Numbered from the stretch's first letter, positions 53,904-63,759 are shown. The stretch is 64,000 nucleotides of DNA from Wocania ichthyoenteri Th78 (GCF_000789235.1 NZ_KN525716.1:1176501-1240500), one strand, 5' to 3'. Notes: a model not told the origin generated them from the sequence alone. Numbers and translations: made by a program.

Positions 53904-54515
53904 ATGAAGCAAAACCCAATGCTAATATGCATTCCAGACATAAGTGGCTTTACTCAATTTATGAGTGAAACAGATTCTGATTTAAGTTCTAAAGTCATAC
54001 CTTCTTTATTAAATAAAATTATTTATTCTAATGAAATTGGTTTAAAAGTTTCAGAAATTGAAGGTGATGCTGTTTTGTTTTATAGATCTGGTAAATTACC
54101 TTCTTTAAAAATATTGATAAATCAATGTATTCACTTTTATAAAGAATTTTATAAACAATTAAATATTTTAAAAGAGACATATAATGATAATGATGATAGC
54201 CATAAAATACCGAAAACTCTAGGGTTGAAAATTATTCTACACTATGGACATGAGATTGACACAGTGCAAATTGGAAAACATATAAAACTTATGGGAGAAG
54301 ATGTTATTATTGCCCATAAATTACTTAAAAATAAAGTTCCGAAAGATGAATATTTATTAATATCTGAAAACTTAATATCTCAGTACGACATGAAAGATTT
54401 AGACAATAAATTATACTGGGGAGAATTAAAGAATGGAGAAAACGTATATGAGCATCTAGGAGAAATTAACTATACGTATATAGACTTACTGCCACTTTTA
54501 AATTTTAATGAGTAA
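53904..54515 (+). CDS. DUF2652 cyclase-like protein
   Basis: A 203-residue protein. LICIPDISGFTQFMSE resembles the first metal-binding segment of class III nucleotide cyclases (Asp-Ile-x-Gly-Phe), and EIEGDAVLFYRSGK the second, but the later nucleotide-binding residues are not obvious. Known as DUF2652 in Bacteroidota; activity undetermined. Six bases before an AraC-type gene, so a two-gene operon. Confidence 0.75.
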   Translation: MKQNPMLICIPDISGFTQFMSETDSDLSSKVIPSLLNKIIYSNEIGLKVSEIEGDAVLFYRSGKLPSLKILINQCIHFYKEFYKQLNILKETYNDNDDSHKIPKTLGLKIILHYGHEIDTVQIGKHIKLMGEDVIIAHKLLKNKVPKDEYLLISENLISQYDMKDLDNKLYWGELKNGENVYEHLGEINYTYIDLLPLLNFNE

Positions 54516-54521
54516 TTTTTT

Positions 54522-55553
54522 ATGATAGAAATTGAAATTATAGCAGATAATACTAAAGAAATTCTTGAAGAAATTCAAAAACACATAGGAGGAACTATTG
54601 TTGAACAATGGAGTGAGTGTACTTTAATTGTTGATAACGACTTAGCAAATGGCAGTATTCGTTTTATACCTTTTGATTGGGGTGTAAACCTTTTAGATTA
54701 TAACATAATATTTAATGATGACATAAGTCTTAAAATACATGCCAATGAATTTAATCCAATTAGATTTGTTTATGCGCTCAATGGCAGCTTTAAACATAAG
54801 TTTGGCTTAGATAATAGAGAAGAGTTAATAGAACAATTTCATTCTTTAATATTTACTAATAAAGCTAAAGGTATTAATTACATCTATTTCCCTAAGAATA
54901 CAAAACTAGAAATTAACTCAATTCAAATAAGACGAAAACGTTTTTTAAAGAAGAGAACCACTAAAGTATCTACACTAAGTAAAAAACTACACGAAGTTTT
55001 TATAGATACTGATTATGAAAATAGATATGTACATTATGGAACTCTTAATTTAAAGATGGCAGACCTTGTAAAAAAAACAAGCAATGTAAAAGAGCTAGGG
55101 ATGCTAAGAATTCTAAAAATCGAAGCTAAAGTTTATGAAATTTTGGCATTACATATTCAACAACATTATAAATCTCAGCAAGGTGTACCATTACCAACTT
55201 CGCTTATTAAAAGTGAGCTTATTACAGTTAGAAAGCTTGGAGAAGCTATTTTAAAAAACCCTGCAAACAACTATTCTTTGGATCAATTATCTAAAGAATC
55301 TGGATTATCTCAAGCGAAACTTCAAGATGGTTTTAAATTTTTATATACAAGAACTGTAACAGAATATATTAGACATGTAAGACTAGAGTCTGCAAGAGAC
55401 TTAATAACTAATACCGATTTGAATATATCTCAAATTGTTTACACCATAGGTTTTACAAGTAGAAGTTACTTTTCGAAAATTTTTAAAGAGAAATATGGTG
55501 TTACTCCTAACGAATTTAAAAAACAATTAATAGTACCACCTATTGCTATTTAA
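54522..55553 (+). CDS. AraC-family transcriptional regulator
   Basis: A 343-residue regulator. The last 100 residues form the double helix-turn-helix: YSLDQLSKESGLSQAKLQDG and ISQIVYTIGFTSRSYFSKIF, followed by KEKYGVTPNEFKKQ. The N-terminal 200 residues do not match a sensor domain I know. Paired with the cyclase-like gene upstream, which may supply or sense its signal. Confidence 0.88.
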   Translation: MIEIEIIADNTKEILEEIQKHIGGTIVEQWSECTLIVDNDLANGSIRFIPFDWGVNLLDYNIIFNDDISLKIHANEFNPIRFVYALNGSFKHKFGLDNREELIEQFHSLIFTNKAKGINYIYFPKNTKLEINSIQIRRKRFLKKRTTKVSTLSKKLHEVFIDTDYENRYVHYGTLNLKMADLVKKTSNVKELGMLRILKIEAKVYEILALHIQQHYKSQQGVPLPTSLIKSELITVRKLGEAILKNPANNYSLDQLSKESGLSQAKLQDGFKFLYTRTVTEYIRHVRLESARDLITNTDLNISQIVYTIGFTSRSYFSKIFKEKYGVTPNEFKKQLIVPPIAI

Positions 55554-55554
55554 T

Positions 55555-55583
55555 AAAAAAGCCTCGTTAAACGAGGCTTTTTT
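55555..55583. terminator. Bidirectional terminator between AraC gene and PpiD gene
   Basis: Stem AAAAAAGCCTCGT/ACGAGGCTTTTTT, 3-base loop; serves both convergent genes. Confidence 0.9.
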
Positions 55584-55601
55584 ATAGATATATTTTATTT
55601 T

Positions 55602-57758
55602 TTATTGAACTTGAGTTTTAGCTCTGTTATCTTCAATATCGGCAGCTTCTTTTAAAGCATTATATAACTTTGCAGTTACCACACTAACTTTTTGAGTTTC
55701 TACTTGATTTGCAAACGATTGGTAATTATCTAGCTCTGTCGCCGGAGTTACTTTAGTTACTTGAACCATGTAAACACCATTAGCTCCATCTATTAATTTA
55801 GATGTTTCACCTTCATTTAAACCAAATGCAGATCCAACAATAATTGGCTCTCTACCAGCACCAGAAAGTGTTGGTGATTTCATAGTAACCGCCGAAGCAG
55901 TTCTTACTGTGGTATTTTCGGCAGCTGCTAAATCTTCTAAAGTTGTTGCAGTAACTCGATCTCTAATAATTTTAGCCTTTTTTTCTTTACGTATTACTGG
56001 TATTGCTGCAGCAGATGCATCTTCAACACTCTGAAGTCCTTCTTTATGCTTAGCTACTAATTGCGCAATAACATAACCGTTAGGCACATTAAAACGTTTA
56101 ATATCTCCTACTTCTATATCTTCTTCAAAAGCCCAACGTACAATTGGTCTTTGATTACCAACGCCTGGGATGTTTTCATCTAATGCTTTAATACCATTTA
56201 CTGGTCTAACCGTAAACTTATTCTCGGTTGCAATGTCTTGAAAATCATTTTCTCCAGCTTTTATTTCGAAGTTTGAAGCATCTCTAAATACTTTAGATAT
56301 TGTAGCTTCTGATGGTTCAATTTTACGAGCAATAGTTCCTACTTGAACAGCTCTCCTTTTGTTTTTCTGTCCTTCAACTTCAATAATATGAAATCCAAAA
56401 ACAGTTTTAACCACACCTAAATCTCCTACTTTACCTTCAAATTCAAAATCATTAAACTCAGGTACCATCGTATTATATGGATGCCAATCGTAACGTCCTT
56501 CTTTTTCAACACTTCCTTTATCTGATGAAAATTCTTTTACAAACTCACCAAATTTAGATTTATTAGATTTAAGAATTGTTAAAAGACTATCAGCAGTTGC
56601 CTTAGCTTGTGCTTCAGTTTGCACAACATCTGGTGCAGCAGCTTGAGCGCCTCTAAAAGGAATTAATATATGACGTACTTTTGCAGAGTCTGGTATTTGT
56701 TTAACCGCTACAACTTTAGTTACCTTAAAGTATCCATTATCTTTATATGGGCCGTAAACCTCCCCTTCATTAAGGTTGAAAATACTATCTGCAACCGTGG
56801 TTGGTAAAGATGATTTAAAAACAAAACGATTGTCAAATTTAATATCAGAATTCGAGTTAACAAATTCCTCATTATCAGTAGTTTTAGAAAAACTAATAAC
56901 CGCTTCGTTTACGTCTGGTGTTGTTGGGTTATCTTCTTTTCCTTTTATAAGACTAATTAATTTATCTTTTATTTCATTTTCATCTTCAATAGTTGCGGCT
57001 TCTTTAAACTCAACATATTTAATATCTCTTGAAGCTTCAACCTCAAACTGCTTTTTGTTTTTATTAATATAGTCTGAAATATCAGATTTAGAAACTGTAA
57101 CTGTGCTATCTGGGATTGATGCATAAGGCACTTGTACATACTTAATATCTACTTTATTACCTTGTAATTTATGCTCTAATTCACCTTCGGCAAGCGTGCC
57201 CGTTAAACCTGCTTTTACTAAGTTAAAATAGTTTTGGTTTAACGCATTGTTTGCTAATTGTTTCTCATAATTTACCCAATCGGCAAACGTTAATGGCTGG
57301 CCGCCAATAAAACCTGGTTGCGGCGATAATTCTTTAAGATTAGCGATAAACTCGTTTAGCTTATTTTCGTCAAATAAACCCGCTTCGTTTAAAAACTCAG
57401 GATTGGTAGCCATTGCTGTTTTAAGCAAATCTCTCATTTGGTCTTTTTCAATAGAAATTCCTAGGGTTTCGTATTGCGTTTCCATAACAGCTTGCCTAAC
57501 TTCTTGCTCCCAAACACTATTCATTACTTGTGTGTTTGTAGCTGTTGCACCAGCACGTTTTTGTGCTATCTCTACTTTTTGTAAAAAGTCTTCGCGTGTA
57601 ATATCTTTACCATTAATAGTAGCAACAATATTTTGCGATTTAGATGTTAGCGCATCGCTATTTTTAAATAAATCTGCTAATACAAAAGAGAATAACGCTA
57701 ATGCTATAATTAATATTAAAAATAGTGAACGTTGTCTAATCTTATTTAAAACTGCCAT
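55602..57758 (-). CDS. PpiD/SurA-like periplasmic peptidyl-prolyl isomerase
   Basis: A 718-residue protein anchored by an N-terminal membrane segment (FLILIIALALFSFVLADL). SurA_N-type domain at about 40-200, parvulin PPIC domain near 355-460 (KVRHILIPFRGA, ...GFHIIEV) and a second, degenerate PPIC-like part at about 570-700. Layout as in PpiD: folding helper for outer-membrane proteins at the inner-membrane face. Head of the envelope block. Confidence 0.92.
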   Translation of the reverse strand: MAVLNKIRQRSLFLILIIALALFSFVLADLFKNSDALTSKSQNIVATINGKDITREDFLQKVEIAQKRAGATATNTQVMNSVWEQEVRQAVMETQYETLGISIEKDQMRDLLKTAMATNPEFLNEAGLFDENKLNEFIANLKELSPQPGFIGGQPLTFADWVNYEKQLANNALNQNYFNLVKAGLTGTLAEGELEHKLQGNKVDIKYVQVPYASIPDSTVTVSKSDISDYINKNKKQFEVEASRDIKYVEFKEAATIEDENEIKDKLISLIKGKEDNPTTPDVNEAVISFSKTTDNEEFVNSNSDIKFDNRFVFKSSLPTTVADSIFNLNEGEVYGPYKDNGYFKVTKVVAVKQIPDSAKVRHILIPFRGAQAAAPDVVQTEAQAKATADSLLTILKSNKSKFGEFVKEFSSDKGSVEKEGRYDWHPYNTMVPEFNDFEFEGKVGDLGVVKTVFGFHIIEVEGQKNKRRAVQVGTIARKIEPSEATISKVFRDASNFEIKAGENDFQDIATENKFTVRPVNGIKALDENIPGVGNQRPIVRWAFEEDIEVGDIKRFNVPNGYVIAQLVAKHKEGLQSVEDASAAAIPVIRKEKKAKIIRDRVTATTLEDLAAAENTTVRTASAVTMKSPTLSGAGREPIIVGSAFGLNEGETSKLIDGANGVYMVQVTKVTPATELDNYQSFANQVETQKVSVVTAKLYNALKEAADIEDNRAKTQVQ

Positions 57759-57931
57759 TTGTAATTAAAATTTAAAAATCCTTAATTTGGGATTATGCTT
57801 GTTAAGTTGTTTGTATATAAAATCTGTTTTTTGATAAAATACAGTGCGCGAAAATACCATTTTCTATTTAATAATAAAAGTAGAAAGATGCTTTAATTGT
57901 ATTAAATGGTGCAGATATAATTTATTATGAG

Positions 57932-57952
57932 AAACTGAAACAAGTTCAGTTT
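57932..57952 (-). terminator. Stem-loop after the CorC-like gene
   Basis: Perfect arms AAACTGAA/TTCAGTTT with a 5-base loop, 10 bp past the stop on the minus strand. No strong T-run, so a weak terminator or 3' protector. Confidence 0.45.
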
Positions 57953-57961
57953 GAAGAAACA

Positions 57962-59251
57962 CTAATCTTCTCCTAAAAGTTTGAGTTCGACTAAATCAAT
58001 TTTAGTGTTTGATACTTCTAAAATGGTAAACTGAAATCCGTCAATAATAACAATGTCATCTTTTGCTGGAATTTGTTCTGTTTGGTTAACAATTAAACCT
58101 CCTAAAGTTTCGTAGTTTTCATTTTCAGAAAGATTCAACTTGTAGGTTTCGTTTAAATAATCAACCTCTAAACGTGCTGAAAAAGTAAATGTATCGTCAT
58201 CAATTTTTTCTTCAATTAAAACTACGGTGTCGTGTTCATCTTCTATCTCGCCAAAAAGTTCTTCAACAATATCTTCAACAGTCATAATCCCCGATGTTCC
58301 GCCATATTCATCTAAAACAACCGCTATACTTTTATGTTTTTTTGTAAGTACATTGAGTACATCTTTAATAAGTACCGTTTCTGGAATATACTCTACAGGC
58401 AACATTGCAGATTTTATGGTTTTAGGCTTTTTAAACAACTCGAACGAGTGTACATAACCTAAAATATCGTCAACTGTTTCTTTATATACTAAAATTTTAG
58501 TGCAACCCGTTTCAGTAAAAAGCGCATTAAGTGTTTTTATAGATTCGTTAATTTCTACCGCAATTATCTCAGTTCTAGGCACCATAACTTCTCGGGCTTT
58601 AACCTCCGAAAACTCTAAAGCATTTTGAAAAATTTGAATTTCGGTATCTACTTCGTCATGCGCTTCAACCGATTCCATTTGCTCACTAATATAATTACCT
58701 AATTCTACTTTTGTAAATGCCAATTGAATTTGATCGCCTTCCGTTTTAAAAAAATATTTAAGTATAAAATCTGAAATCCAAATAACAAAATCTGAAATAA
58801 ATGAAAACAACACATAAAATATATAAGCTGGTACTGCCAAGACTTTTATGAGTGTGTTTGAATAAATTTGAAAAAACACTTTTGGCAAAAACTCTGCAGT
58901 TATTAAAATAACAAACGTTGAGATAATGGTTTGCGATAATAAACTTAAGTCGTTTAATAAATAATTTGCAAAAACTGATGATGTTGGTAACATAGACCGA
59001 AACCAATTAACCAGCAAATCGCCCATAAAAAACCCATATATTACCAATGCTATATTGTTACCAATTAACATAGTTGTAATAAATTTTGATGGTTTTGCAG
59101 TAAGCTTACTTAATATTTTTGCAAGAATGCCATCTTGTTTTTTTTCAATTTCAATATGAATTTTGTTTGAAGATATGTAAGCAATCTCCATTCCTGAAAA
59201 AAAAGCCGATAGTATTAATGAAACAATTATGATAATGACATAAATGCTCAT
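57962..59251 (-). CDS. CNNM/CorC (HlyC)-family membrane protein
   Basis: A 429-residue protein: N-terminal DUF21 with about four membrane segments (LILSAFFSGMEIAYISSNKI at the start), a CBS pair (about 210-330, REVMVPRTEIIAVE and AVVLDEYGGTSGIMTVEDIV) and a C-terminal CorC_HlyC domain. Members are Mg2+-efflux type transporters. The gliding protein GldE has the same layout, but no gld genes are nearby, so no symbol is given. Starts directly after a small membrane gene. Confidence 0.88.
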   Translation of the reverse strand: MSIYVIIIIVSLILSAFFSGMEIAYISSNKIHIEIEKKQDGILAKILSKLTAKPSKFITTMLIGNNIALVIYGFFMGDLLVNWFRSMLPTSSVFANYLLNDLSLLSQTIISTFVILITAEFLPKVFFQIYSNTLIKVLAVPAYIFYVLFSFISDFVIWISDFILKYFFKTEGDQIQLAFTKVELGNYISEQMESVEAHDEVDTEIQIFQNALEFSEVKAREVMVPRTEIIAVEINESIKTLNALFTETGCTKILVYKETVDDILGYVHSFELFKKPKTIKSAMLPVEYIPETVLIKDVLNVLTKKHKSIAVVLDEYGGTSGIMTVEDIVEELFGEIEDEHDTVVLIEEKIDDDTFTFSARLEVDYLNETYKLNLSENENYETLGGLIVNQTEQIPAKDDIVIIDGFQFTILEVSNTKIDLVELKLLGED

Positions 59252-59446
59252 TTAGTTTGAATTGTTTCTGTTTTCAAATTTTTTACCAAACTTTCTTCTA
59301 AAGAAAAACATAAAAACAGCAAGTGCTCCTAGTAAAATTGAAGTATATGCTACTTCTCCATTACTCATATACTTTGAAATAGCATCGTATATAAATAATA
59401 CAGCAAACACTAAATAAGCATATTGAAAAATTTTAGAATATTTCAT
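59252..59446 (-). CDS. Small conserved membrane protein
   Basis: A 64-residue protein with two hydrophobic segments (about 9-22 and 33-48) and a basic end (FFRRKFGKKFENRNN). Its stop abuts the start of the CorC-like gene, and it follows lptC by 66 bp, so it belongs to the envelope operon. Function unknown. Confidence 0.75.
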   Translation of the reverse strand: MKYSKIFQYAYLVFAVLFIYDAISKYMSNGEVAYTSILLGALAVFMFFFRRKFGKKFENRNNSN

Positions 59447-59512
59447 TTTGAATATAAATTAAACTACCGCAAAGATAATTAAAATAGAGAAGCAGCGTTT
59501 GATGAATTTTAG

Positions 59513-60157
59513 TTATTCGTCAAGTGTAATAATACCTGTTACTTCAAGCACTTCAGCATTGGTGAATTTTGAATTAGAATCGAAGCCATTGCCATTTATT
59601 AAATCTTTACCTGTTCTAAAGGTTACTGGTTTATTAGTAAATAACCATTCTTTTTTCTGGTCGTAAAACAATTGTTCGGCATACAACGTATCGTTTGTAC
59701 TTGTTGTTATCTTTACATTGCCTTGTAAATCTATAAGATTTGTTTTGTTATAAATGATTGCATAGTCTGATACAACTATACTCTTTTTATTCTCGTCATC
59801 ATATATATCGAGTGTAATACCTTTTGGAAATTCATTAAACGGAAAATCTCTATTTGAGTAATCTAACATTTTAGGACTAATAAGAATGGCTTTAAGCTTA
59901 CCTGAATCTGTATGTTTTAGGTTAAAATTTTCAGCAACTCCAATAGGTTCATTTTCAGACATACCGATTTTCTGAACGTCATCTAAATTGCCTTTACATG
60001 AAATGAGCATTACTGGAATAAGTCCAAAGAGAAGAATCCTTCCAAGCGCATTACATATGCCTTTTTTAATAGAACAAATACCATCATATGAAAAAAACAT
60101 AGTCACCGCAATTGCGGTGACCATGTTTAATATATTATTTTTATATGTGAATTTCAT
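59513..60157 (-). CDS. lptC: LptC-like LPS transport protein with altered N-terminus
   Basis: A 214-residue protein with the LptC domain at about 75-210: LKAILISPKMLDYSNRDFPF, NLIDLQGNVKITTSTNDTLY and KKEWLFTNKPVTFRTGKDLI. LptC takes LPS from the inner-membrane LptBFG complex. The N-terminus is odd: a first signal-like segment (MVTAIAVTMFFS) is followed by about 30 extra residues with a second hydrophobic stretch ending in lipobox-like LISC (Cys near 54). In Flavobacteriia I recall, the MFFSC lipobox leads directly into the mature protein, so an in-frame 90-bp insertion is likely. Confidence 0.88.
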   Translation of the reverse strand: MKFTYKNNILNMVTAIAVTMFFSYDGICSIKKGICNALGRILLFGLIPVMLISCKGNLDDVQKIGMSENEPIGVAENFNLKHTDSGKLKAILISPKMLDYSNRDFPFNEFPKGITLDIYDDENKKSIVVSDYAIIYNKTNLIDLQGNVKITTSTNDTLYAEQLFYDQKKEWLFTNKPVTFRTGKDLINGNGFDSNSKFTNAEVLEVTGIITLDE

Positions 60158-61540
60158 TTAAACTTTAGGCACTGTAACAGAAGCTCCAATCCAACAACCA
60201 ATTTTAACAACTTGTCCTGAATTAGCTGCACTAAATATATCTGATTTAGAAGGCGCTTTAGCTGAGTAACTTGCAGCAGATTGTGCGGCAGACTTTTTTA
60301 AGGTTGGGTCTACACGAGCTGCTTTTCTAGCTTCGTCTGCTGCTAACCAATATACTGCTCTTTTATTAAAAGTAGTATCTCCGCAACTGTTTGCACTTGC
60401 TGCATACATAGCTGCAATAGCTAAATGTGGACGACCGTTTGATGGGTTAAGTTTTAAAGCATTTCTAAAATAACCTCTTGCTTGTCCGTATTTCCCCTTC
60501 TTTTTAAGAATTGTACCAATTCTATAAGCTAATTTAGATTTTTTAAATTTATCTGTCTCTAAATCAAAAGACTGATTAAAGTAACTAATCGCTTCGGTTT
60601 CTTTATTATCTTTTAATAACAATCCAGCAACAAAATATTTAGTATCAGCAGATGGTGCTGTTTCATCATAAGCTTTTACCAGTTTAATGTATAAAGGGTC
60701 ATCAGTACATTCTTTATTATACATTCTACTTACCGCACGTTTTAACCAAACAGCATCATTTTTATACTCCTCAAAATCTTTTTGATATAATGGAATTAAG
60801 TTTTCGCAATTTGCTCTATCTCCTAATTCAGAATCAATACTTGGTGAAATTTTATCAAATGCATTTAGTACCTGCGAATAATATCTTTTATACTGACCTT
60901 CTTTTTTAGTTAAAGGTGTACCAGCATCTTCTTTTTCAATAAGTTTATTAAGTTTTTCAGAGGCTATTTTTACTTCATCTTCAACTTTTTCTACTACATC
61001 ATCATATTTATTAAATAAGTCTTTAGCAGGCTTTTTACCAGCATCATATAATTCAACCATTAATTTAAAATAGACATAAAGACTTTTTGGGTCTTTAAAA
61101 TCAGTCTTATCTTCTGTATAAACAGCATCAAAACATTCGTATAATTCCTCAACAGTTTTATTCAAAATATCTTTATGATCGTACATTAACTGGCATGCTT
61201 TTACTCCAAATTCTCCTTTAGGCGTTTTACTAGCAAAATACTCTCTTCTTTCTTTCCAAAGTTTTAACAAGTCGTTTATATAAGCTACTTTGTCTGCACC
61301 TGTAGATTTCTCGATTTTATCATCTAAAATTTTCTCACCATATACATAAGTGGCTCTATTAAATTTAGGATTTCTAGCTCTTAATTCCATAAATGGTTTA
61401 TAAGCTGCTTCGTAATTTTTTGCTTTAGCGTACTCCGTCATAATCGACAAAGTTGCCATATCCTCTTCATTACTTTGAGCATTTACTAGGTTTAAGCCTA
61501 AGAATAAAAATGTAAATAATAATGTAATTTTCGCTTTCAT
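60158..61540 (-). CDS. Exported TPR-containing protein
   Basis: A 460-residue protein with a signal peptide (LLFTFLFLGLNLVNAQ) and helical repeats, the clearest TPR units at about 300-385 (ETEAISYFNQSFDLETDKFK and GKYGQARGYFRNALKLNPSN). Probably periplasmic or outer-membrane-associated scaffold. Its stop is one base before the start of lptC, and it follows the outer-membrane protein gene, a constant neighbourhood in Flavobacteriia as far as I recall. Specific role unknown. Confidence 0.82.
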   Translation of the reverse strand: MKAKITLLFTFLFLGLNLVNAQSNEEDMATLSIMTEYAKAKNYEAAYKPFMELRARNPKFNRATYVYGEKILDDKIEKSTGADKVAYINDLLKLWKERREYFASKTPKGEFGVKACQLMYDHKDILNKTVEELYECFDAVYTEDKTDFKDPKSLYVYFKLMVELYDAGKKPAKDLFNKYDDVVEKVEDEVKIASEKLNKLIEKEDAGTPLTKKEGQYKRYYSQVLNAFDKISPSIDSELGDRANCENLIPLYQKDFEEYKNDAVWLKRAVSRMYNKECTDDPLYIKLVKAYDETAPSADTKYFVAGLLLKDNKETEAISYFNQSFDLETDKFKKSKLAYRIGTILKKKGKYGQARGYFRNALKLNPSNGRPHLAIAAMYAASANSCGDTTFNKRAVYWLAADEARKAARVDPTLKKSAAQSAASYSAKAPSKSDIFSAANSGQVVKIGCWIGASVTVPKV

Positions 61541-61558
61541 GATAATAATTTTATGTTG

Positions 61559-62872
61559 TTAGTCATACTTTCTTTTATTAAACCATCTGTCGTTCAAAGA
61601 TAAGCTTAATTGGAAATTAACAAAATTCTCTTGAATTAAGTTACTATTTTTGGTTCCTCGTTTACCTATCTCGAAACCTAAATTGGCATTAGAAAACATT
61701 CTAATATCTCCAACTGGTAATCCTATTCCAAAAGATATGCCAAACTCTTTTATTGATTCGTTATTTATATTTAATCCTGTTTTTTCTGATCGAATACCCG
61801 CTCTATATACAACACGTTTAAAGTATCCGTTAAGCGTATTATAATTAGGTATAAAAAATCCACCGAAAGAAATAGTTGATGCATCCTCAAATTTAGTTAA
61901 ACTAGTACTATATAAAGGGTTAGAAAAATTACTGGTTTTTTGGGTTGTATATTCTGCGCCCACAAACCATTTTCTTGGCTGGCCAATACCTGCTCCAAAT
62001 GAAAATTTAGAAGGTATAATTAAATCTGTTTCTTTTAAACCACTAGCTTCAAGGTCTAGTTCAATAGTATTAATTGTAAATTCTTGTCCTGTTGTAGGAT
62101 TAATAGTTATTGTAGAAAACGAACGTTCGTTTTTTGAGGTTAAGTTACTTTCTGGTGAAAATGTAATGCCAGAAACAAACTCTAGCTTTTCATTTAACAT
62201 TCTTTTATAGGATAACCCGATGTTAAAATTTAAACCGCTTAAATCTGATCTATTAGCCTCACGAGATTGATATTGAGTAAGTACACCTTCGTCATCATAA
62301 AGAAATTCAATAGTTGCATTTTGAATATTTCCAAAATTATAATTTGCATCAACACCAATGCTTAATCCTTTTGCAAGCATATACCCAAGCCCCAAATAAG
62401 CTTTATTAACACCACCTTCGCCTCTAAATCTATTTTCAATATTTCCCGACCCATCAAGAGATTCTAACTTATATCCTACCGATGTATAGGGCATTAATCC
62501 GAACCCTAAACCAAACTTACCCATAGGGACAGACAATGCTAAATAATCAAATGTAGTTGCTGTAGCCTTATCACTGCCCGAATTACTTTTTAAATCTATG
62601 CTAGAATAACTTCCTCCAACTGTAAACTTAACTGGTCTAGTTTCTTTATTATAAAAAGCTAGATTTTCGCCAGCATAAGAGGCTGGGTTACGTAAATTAA
62701 CATGAATACTATCGGTATAAATGCTTAACCCACCCATACTTCTGTTTTCAACGGTTCCTTTGAATTTAAGGCTACCAATACCATAAAACGAGTATGGTGA
62801 AGCCGTACCTTGTTGTGCGTAACTCTGAATTGCAAAAAACGCAATAAAAACTACTACAAGTTTTTTTATCAT
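61559..62872 (-). CDS. Outer-membrane beta-barrel protein
   Basis: A 437-residue protein with a signal peptide (cleaved near AIQSYAQ) and alternating aromatic beta-strands to the C-terminus (FVNFQLSLSLNDRWFNKRKY). GTASPYSFYGIGSLKFKGTV and LRNPASYAGENLAFY resemble the start of PorV/FadL-like barrels. Ligand or role not known. Overlaps coaX by one base. Confidence 0.8.
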   Translation of the reverse strand: MIKKLVVVFIAFFAIQSYAQQGTASPYSFYGIGSLKFKGTVENRSMGGLSIYTDSIHVNLRNPASYAGENLAFYNKETRPVKFTVGGSYSSIDLKSNSGSDKATATTFDYLALSVPMGKFGLGFGLMPYTSVGYKLESLDGSGNIENRFRGEGGVNKAYLGLGYMLAKGLSIGVDANYNFGNIQNATIEFLYDDEGVLTQYQSREANRSDLSGLNFNIGLSYKRMLNEKLEFVSGITFSPESNLTSKNERSFSTITINPTTGQEFTINTIELDLEASGLKETDLIIPSKFSFGAGIGQPRKWFVGAEYTTQKTSNFSNPLYSTSLTKFEDASTISFGGFFIPNYNTLNGYFKRVVYRAGIRSEKTGLNINNESIKEFGISFGIGLPVGDIRMFSNANLGFEIGKRGTKNSNLIQENFVNFQLSLSLNDRWFNKRKYD

Positions 62873-63600
62873 TAGTTTGAATTAAATTGTAAAATATAGT
62901 TTAGTCCCTCTAAAAGAAAATTAGAGTTGGCAAATATGCTACTTTTTAATTGTTTAGACAAGAAATTAGCATCACCTCCTGTTAAAATAACTGTTAAATC
63001 TGAATATTTTTGTTCATATTGATTGATCACACCTTCAATTTCTTTTAAAACACCATTTACCACACCAGAATGAATTGAAGTATTTGTTGAGTTTCCTGTT
63101 ATAGAATTTGGAATTTCTGTTTCTAATAACGGTAAATTAGCCGTTAAATTATTTAACGATTTATAACGCATACGAATTCCTGGGGAAATGGCTCCTCCTA
63201 TATATTCATTCTTATCTGTAACAAAATCATAAGTAATACATGTACCAGCATCAATGATTAAAGTATTTTTTTTTGGAAACTGATTTACTGACGCACTAAC
63301 TAAAGCTATTCTATCTATCCCTAAAGTTTTTGGCGTGCTATATAAATTTTTAAAAGGTAGTTTCGTTTCAAAATTTAAAAGTATTAAATCTACTTGTTTG
63401 TCTATATAACTAATATCTTTGTCATTCAATTTTCCCACCGACGATATAATAGCTTTATTTATAGACTTATACTCCTTCTTTAAAGAATTAAAATACTTTA
63501 AAAGGTGATCTAGTTTAACAACATCTTTTCTTTTAATTTCATCACCCTTAAAAACAGCAAGTTTCACATAGGTATTACCAACATCTATAATTAAATTCAT
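62872..63600 (-). CDS. coaX: Type III pantothenate kinase
   Basis: A 242-residue ASKHA-fold kinase catalysing the first step of CoA synthesis. Phosphate loop IDVGNTYVKLAVF (5-17), GIDRIALVSAS, second phosphate motif IDAGTCITYDFV and GGAISPGIRMRYKSLN. Short type III form, as in most Bacteroidota. First gene of the envelope block. Confidence 0.95.
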   Translation of the reverse strand: MNLIIDVGNTYVKLAVFKGDEIKRKDVVKLDHLLKYFNSLKKEYKSINKAIISSVGKLNDKDISYIDKQVDLILLNFETKLPFKNLYSTPKTLGIDRIALVSASVNQFPKKNTLIIDAGTCITYDFVTDKNEYIGGAISPGIRMRYKSLNNLTANLPLLETEIPNSITGNSTNTSIHSGVVNGVLKEIEGVINQYEQKYSDLTVILTGGDANFLSKQLKSSIFANSNFLLEGLNYILQFNSN

Positions 63601-63728
63601 AATCCATTAAAAATGCTAAATTTACAAAACCAATAACAATTAAATTCTTAATTATTTTATAATATTAGTATTTAAGTTTAAGCACATCAATTAAATAACA
63701 ATAAACTATAATTTTTTGTATTTTTATT

Positions 63729-63759
63729 TTGGCGAATAGCAAAAATGAATATATATTTG
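63729..63759 (+). promoter_or_regulatory. tRNA-Phe promoter
   Basis: TTG at 63729-63731, 20 bp, TATATTTG at 63752-63759, ending 15 bp before the tRNA. Confidence 0.7.

Noticed and set aside
57962-59251. Naming the CorC-like gene gldE
   Set aside because: GldE has the same layout, but gldD and other gliding genes are not adjacent, so the name cannot be supported here.
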